A DNA stretch of 64,000 nucleotides from Pseudomonas sp. PDNC002 (GTDB taxonomy: Bacteria; Pseudomonadota; Gammaproteobacteria; Pseudomonadales; Pseudomonadaceae). Every line of letters begins with the position of its first letter. Positions within the stretch are counted from its first letter, which is position 1. Location of the stretch: the NCBI RefSeq assembly GCF_016919445.1, contig NZ_CP070356.1, positions 3,132,001 to 3,196,000 on the forward strand, read 5' to 3'. The translations under genes and the position numbers were made by a program. The notes below the pieces were generated by a model that worked only from the letters and a program-made list of their open reading frames with translations, was not told where the DNA came from and did not search any database. Shown one piece after another: positions 62,490 through 64,000 of the stretch.

Positions 62490-63143
62490 TCAGATCGACA
62501 ACGGCCGCAAACGCCCCTGCGGCTTGTGCTCGTTGCCGTTGTCCGGCGCGGTACCGCGCAGTACCAGGCGGGTAATGGTCTCGGTGGCCGCCTCGAAGTC
62601 CGCATCGCTCAGGCTGGTCTTGCCGGTGACCATGGAGATCTGCCAGTCGAAATCGGCGTAGGTCTGGGTTGCCGCCCAGATGGTGAACAGCAGGTGGTGC
62701 GGGTCCACCGGCGCCAGCAGGCCGCGGTCGATCCAGCTTTGCAGGCAGGCGATGTTGCGCTGGGCCTGCGCATTCAGTTCGTCCAGATATTCCTTGGGCA
62801 GGTGCGGCGCCCCGTGCATCAGCTCGCTGGCGAACACCTTGGAGGCGTGCGGCAGCTCCTGGGAAATCTTCACCTTGGAGCGGATATAGGATCGCAGCGC
62901 CTCGCTCGGCTCGTCGTCCTCGCGGAACGGCGCGGACGCCTGCAGCAAGGGCTCCACCACGCTTTCCAGTACGCAGCGGTAGAGGTTTTCCTTGGACTGG
63001 AAGTAGTAGTAGACGTTGGGCTTGGGCAGCCCGGCGCGAGCGGCGATGTCGCTGGTCTTGGTCGCCGCGAAACCCTTCTCGGCGAATTCCTCGCTGGCTG
63101 CGCGCAGGATCAGGCGCCGGTTACGCTCGCGAATGCTGGTCAT
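62490..63143 (-). CDS. TetR-family transcriptional regulator (RutR-like)
   Basis: The 217-residue repressor has an N-terminal helix-turn-helix (I-L-R-A-A-S-E-E-F-A-E-K-G-F-A-A-T-K-T-S-D-I-A, then P-K-P-N-V-Y-Y-Y-F-Q-S-K-E-N-L-Y). Its ligand domain is of the TetR C-terminal type found in RutR (H-G-A-P-H-L, D-P-H-H-L-L-F-T-I-W-A-A-T-Q-T-Y-A-D-F). RutR-like members bind uracil or related compounds, so a nucleobase-type signal is possible. It diverges from moaA across 192 bases. Confidence 0.85.
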   Translation of the reverse strand: MTSIRERNRRLILRAASEEFAEKGFAATKTSDIAARAGLPKPNVYYYFQSKENLYRCVLESVVEPLLQASAPFREDDEPSEALRSYIRSKVKISQELPHASKVFASELMHGAPHLPKEYLDELNAQAQRNIACLQSWIDRGLLAPVDPHHLLFTIWAATQTYADFDWQISMVTGKTSLSDADFEAATETITRLVLRGTAPDNGNEHKPQGRLRPLSI

Positions 63144-63335
63144 TGGCTGGTCTTCTTTCTTGTATTGCGTGGTCACCAAACTGAGCCGGGCATGGTAGCA
63201 CCGGGCTCTTGAAGCCCTCAACTCAGGCGCCTGCAAGCATTTTCCTGACTCACGGGTCGGTTTTCTGTGTACAGCAGCGTAGTTCTGAGGTATTTCTAGC
63301 GCACTTTCGTTCGGCACCTGCCATCCGGAACCCCC

Positions 63336-64000
63336 ATGTCCGATTCCCAGTTGGTCGACCCCTTCGGTCGACGCATCACCTACCTGCGCCTGTCGGTCAC
63401 CGACCGCTGCGACTTCCGCTGCACCTACTGCATGAGCGAAGACATGCAGTTCCTGCCGCGCGACCAGGTGTTGAGCCTGGAGGAGCTCGAAGCCGTCGCC
63501 GACGCCTTCATCGGCCTGGGCGTGAAGCGCATCCGTATCACCGGCGGCGAGCCGCTGGTGCGCAAAGGCCTGACCAGCCTGCTGGAAAGACTGGGTGCGC
63601 GCCGGGAACTGGACGATCTCTCCATCACCACCAACGGTTCGCAACTGCGCGAGCGCGCGGACGAGCTGCGCGCTGCCGGTGTGCGCCGCCTGAATATCAG
63701 CTTCGACTCCCTGCGCCGCGAGCGCTTCGCCGCCTTTACCCGTTCCGACAAGCTGGAGCAGGTGCTGGACGGTATCGACGCCGCACGGGAAGCCGGCTTC
63801 GATCGCATCAAGCTCAATGCCGTGGTGCAGAAGGGCCGCAACGACGACGAGGTCTGCGACCTGGTGGAGTTTGCCCTGGCCAAGGGCATCGACATCAGCT
63901 TCATCGAAGAGATGCCGCTGGGCAGCGTCAGCAGCCACGAGCGCAAGCAGACGCTGTGCAGCAGCGACGAAGTCCGCGCGCAGCTCGCCGAGCGCTGGCA
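63336..64000 (+). CDS. moaA: GTP 3',8-cyclase MoaA, cut by the window end
   Basis: MoaA is the radical-SAM enzyme that begins molybdopterin synthesis from GTP. The visible 221 residues have the CxxxCxxC cluster (Cys25, Cys29, Cys32 in D-R-C-D-F-R-C-T-Y-C-M), the SAM motif I-T-G-G-E-P-L-V-R-K, and the family N-terminus D-P-F-G-R-R-I-T-Y-L-R-L. The frame is still open at 64000, so the C-terminal cluster is outside. PAO1 has a moaA2 next to the same TetR gene as I remember. Confidence 0.93.
   Translation, partial: MSDSQLVDPFGRRITYLRLSVTDRCDFRCTYCMSEDMQFLPRDQVLSLEELEAVADAFIGLGVKRIRITGGEPLVRKGLTSLLERLGARRELDDLSITTNGSQLRERADELRAAGVRRLNISFDSLRRERFAAFTRSDKLEQVLDGIDAAREAGFDRIKLNAVVQKGRNDDEVCDLVEFALAKGIDISFIEEMPLGSVSSHERKQTLCSSDEVRAQLAERW

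Noticed and set aside
62026-62661. Open frames with repeating peptides in the 69-70 bp array
   Set aside because: The frame exists only because the repeat period is close to a multiple of three in places; it has no ribosome site.

Overview
The window reads as chromosomal DNA of a high-GC Pseudomonas from the P. aeruginosa lineage (P. citronellolis, P. nitroreducens or P. knackmussii type). This rests on the gene families, their codon use, and remembered gene order: nrdAB, the RstA/RstB pair, pcpS, the PL7 lyase, sltB2, napEFDABC, oprH-phoPQ and dctA run as in PAO1, and so do pykF, ttuD, glxR, hyi, gcl, a GlcG-like gene, a TetR gene and moaA. Blocks that I remember as separate in PAO1 are joined here. 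I could not check any database.

Layout. 1-9.3 kb: small housekeeping and accessory genes, including a quinol monooxygenase-like protein, a CAP-domain protein, (S)-ureidoglycine aminohydrolase with a LysR regulator, a DUF1654-type gene under a LexA box, ycaC, a Bro-N protein and a RAYT transposase flanked by its REP sequences. 9.3-10 kb: an AT-rich membrane-protein gene, probably acquired. 10.1-18.5 kb: class Ia ribonucleotide reductase (nrdA, nrdB) and an RstA/GNAT/RstB signalling operon. 18.6-25.8 kb: a di-mop protein, modABC, an OprD-type porin, the phosphopantetheinyl transferase and a dienelactone hydrolase. 26-33 kb: alginate lyase, lytic transglycosylase and the periplasmic nitrate reductase operon. 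33-39.3 kb: oprH-phoP-phoQ, an AraC regulator and dctA with a sigma-54 promoter. 39.8-53.6 kb: cyaB, two HD-domain proteins, a LuxR/permease/beta-aminopeptidase group, a sulfate-binding protein, a MuiA-like protein, a potassium channel, sstT, a DapF-like protein lacking both catalytic cysteines, and a urea-transporter-like protein. 54-64 kb: the glyoxylate-to-pyruvate pathway, a TetR regulator and the start of moaA.

How the genes connect. Glyoxylate from ureides (UGHY acts on ureidoglycine) can pass through Gcl (tartronate semialdehyde), Hyi (isomerisation with hydroxypyruvate), GlxR and TtuD (glycerate) to pyruvate kinase; these five genes lie in line on the minus strand. ModABC supplies molybdate for enzymes such as NapA, and MoaA begins molybdopterin synthesis. 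PhoPQ responds to low Mg2+ through repeated PhoP boxes before oprH.

The most unusual content is between genes. There are at least four families of palindromic intergenic repeats and several have expanded into regular tandem arrays: five units of 143 bp after modC, six of 132-133 bp after phoQ, and two arrays with a 69-70 bp period. The phoQ array carries copies of the last codons of phoQ in every unit. Between pyk and ttuD lies a 267-bp element with 24-bp perfect terminal inverted repeats and two inner hairpin arms; it supplies the last codons of ttuD and stops three bases before the pyk start. It is the best candidate here for an undescribed element.
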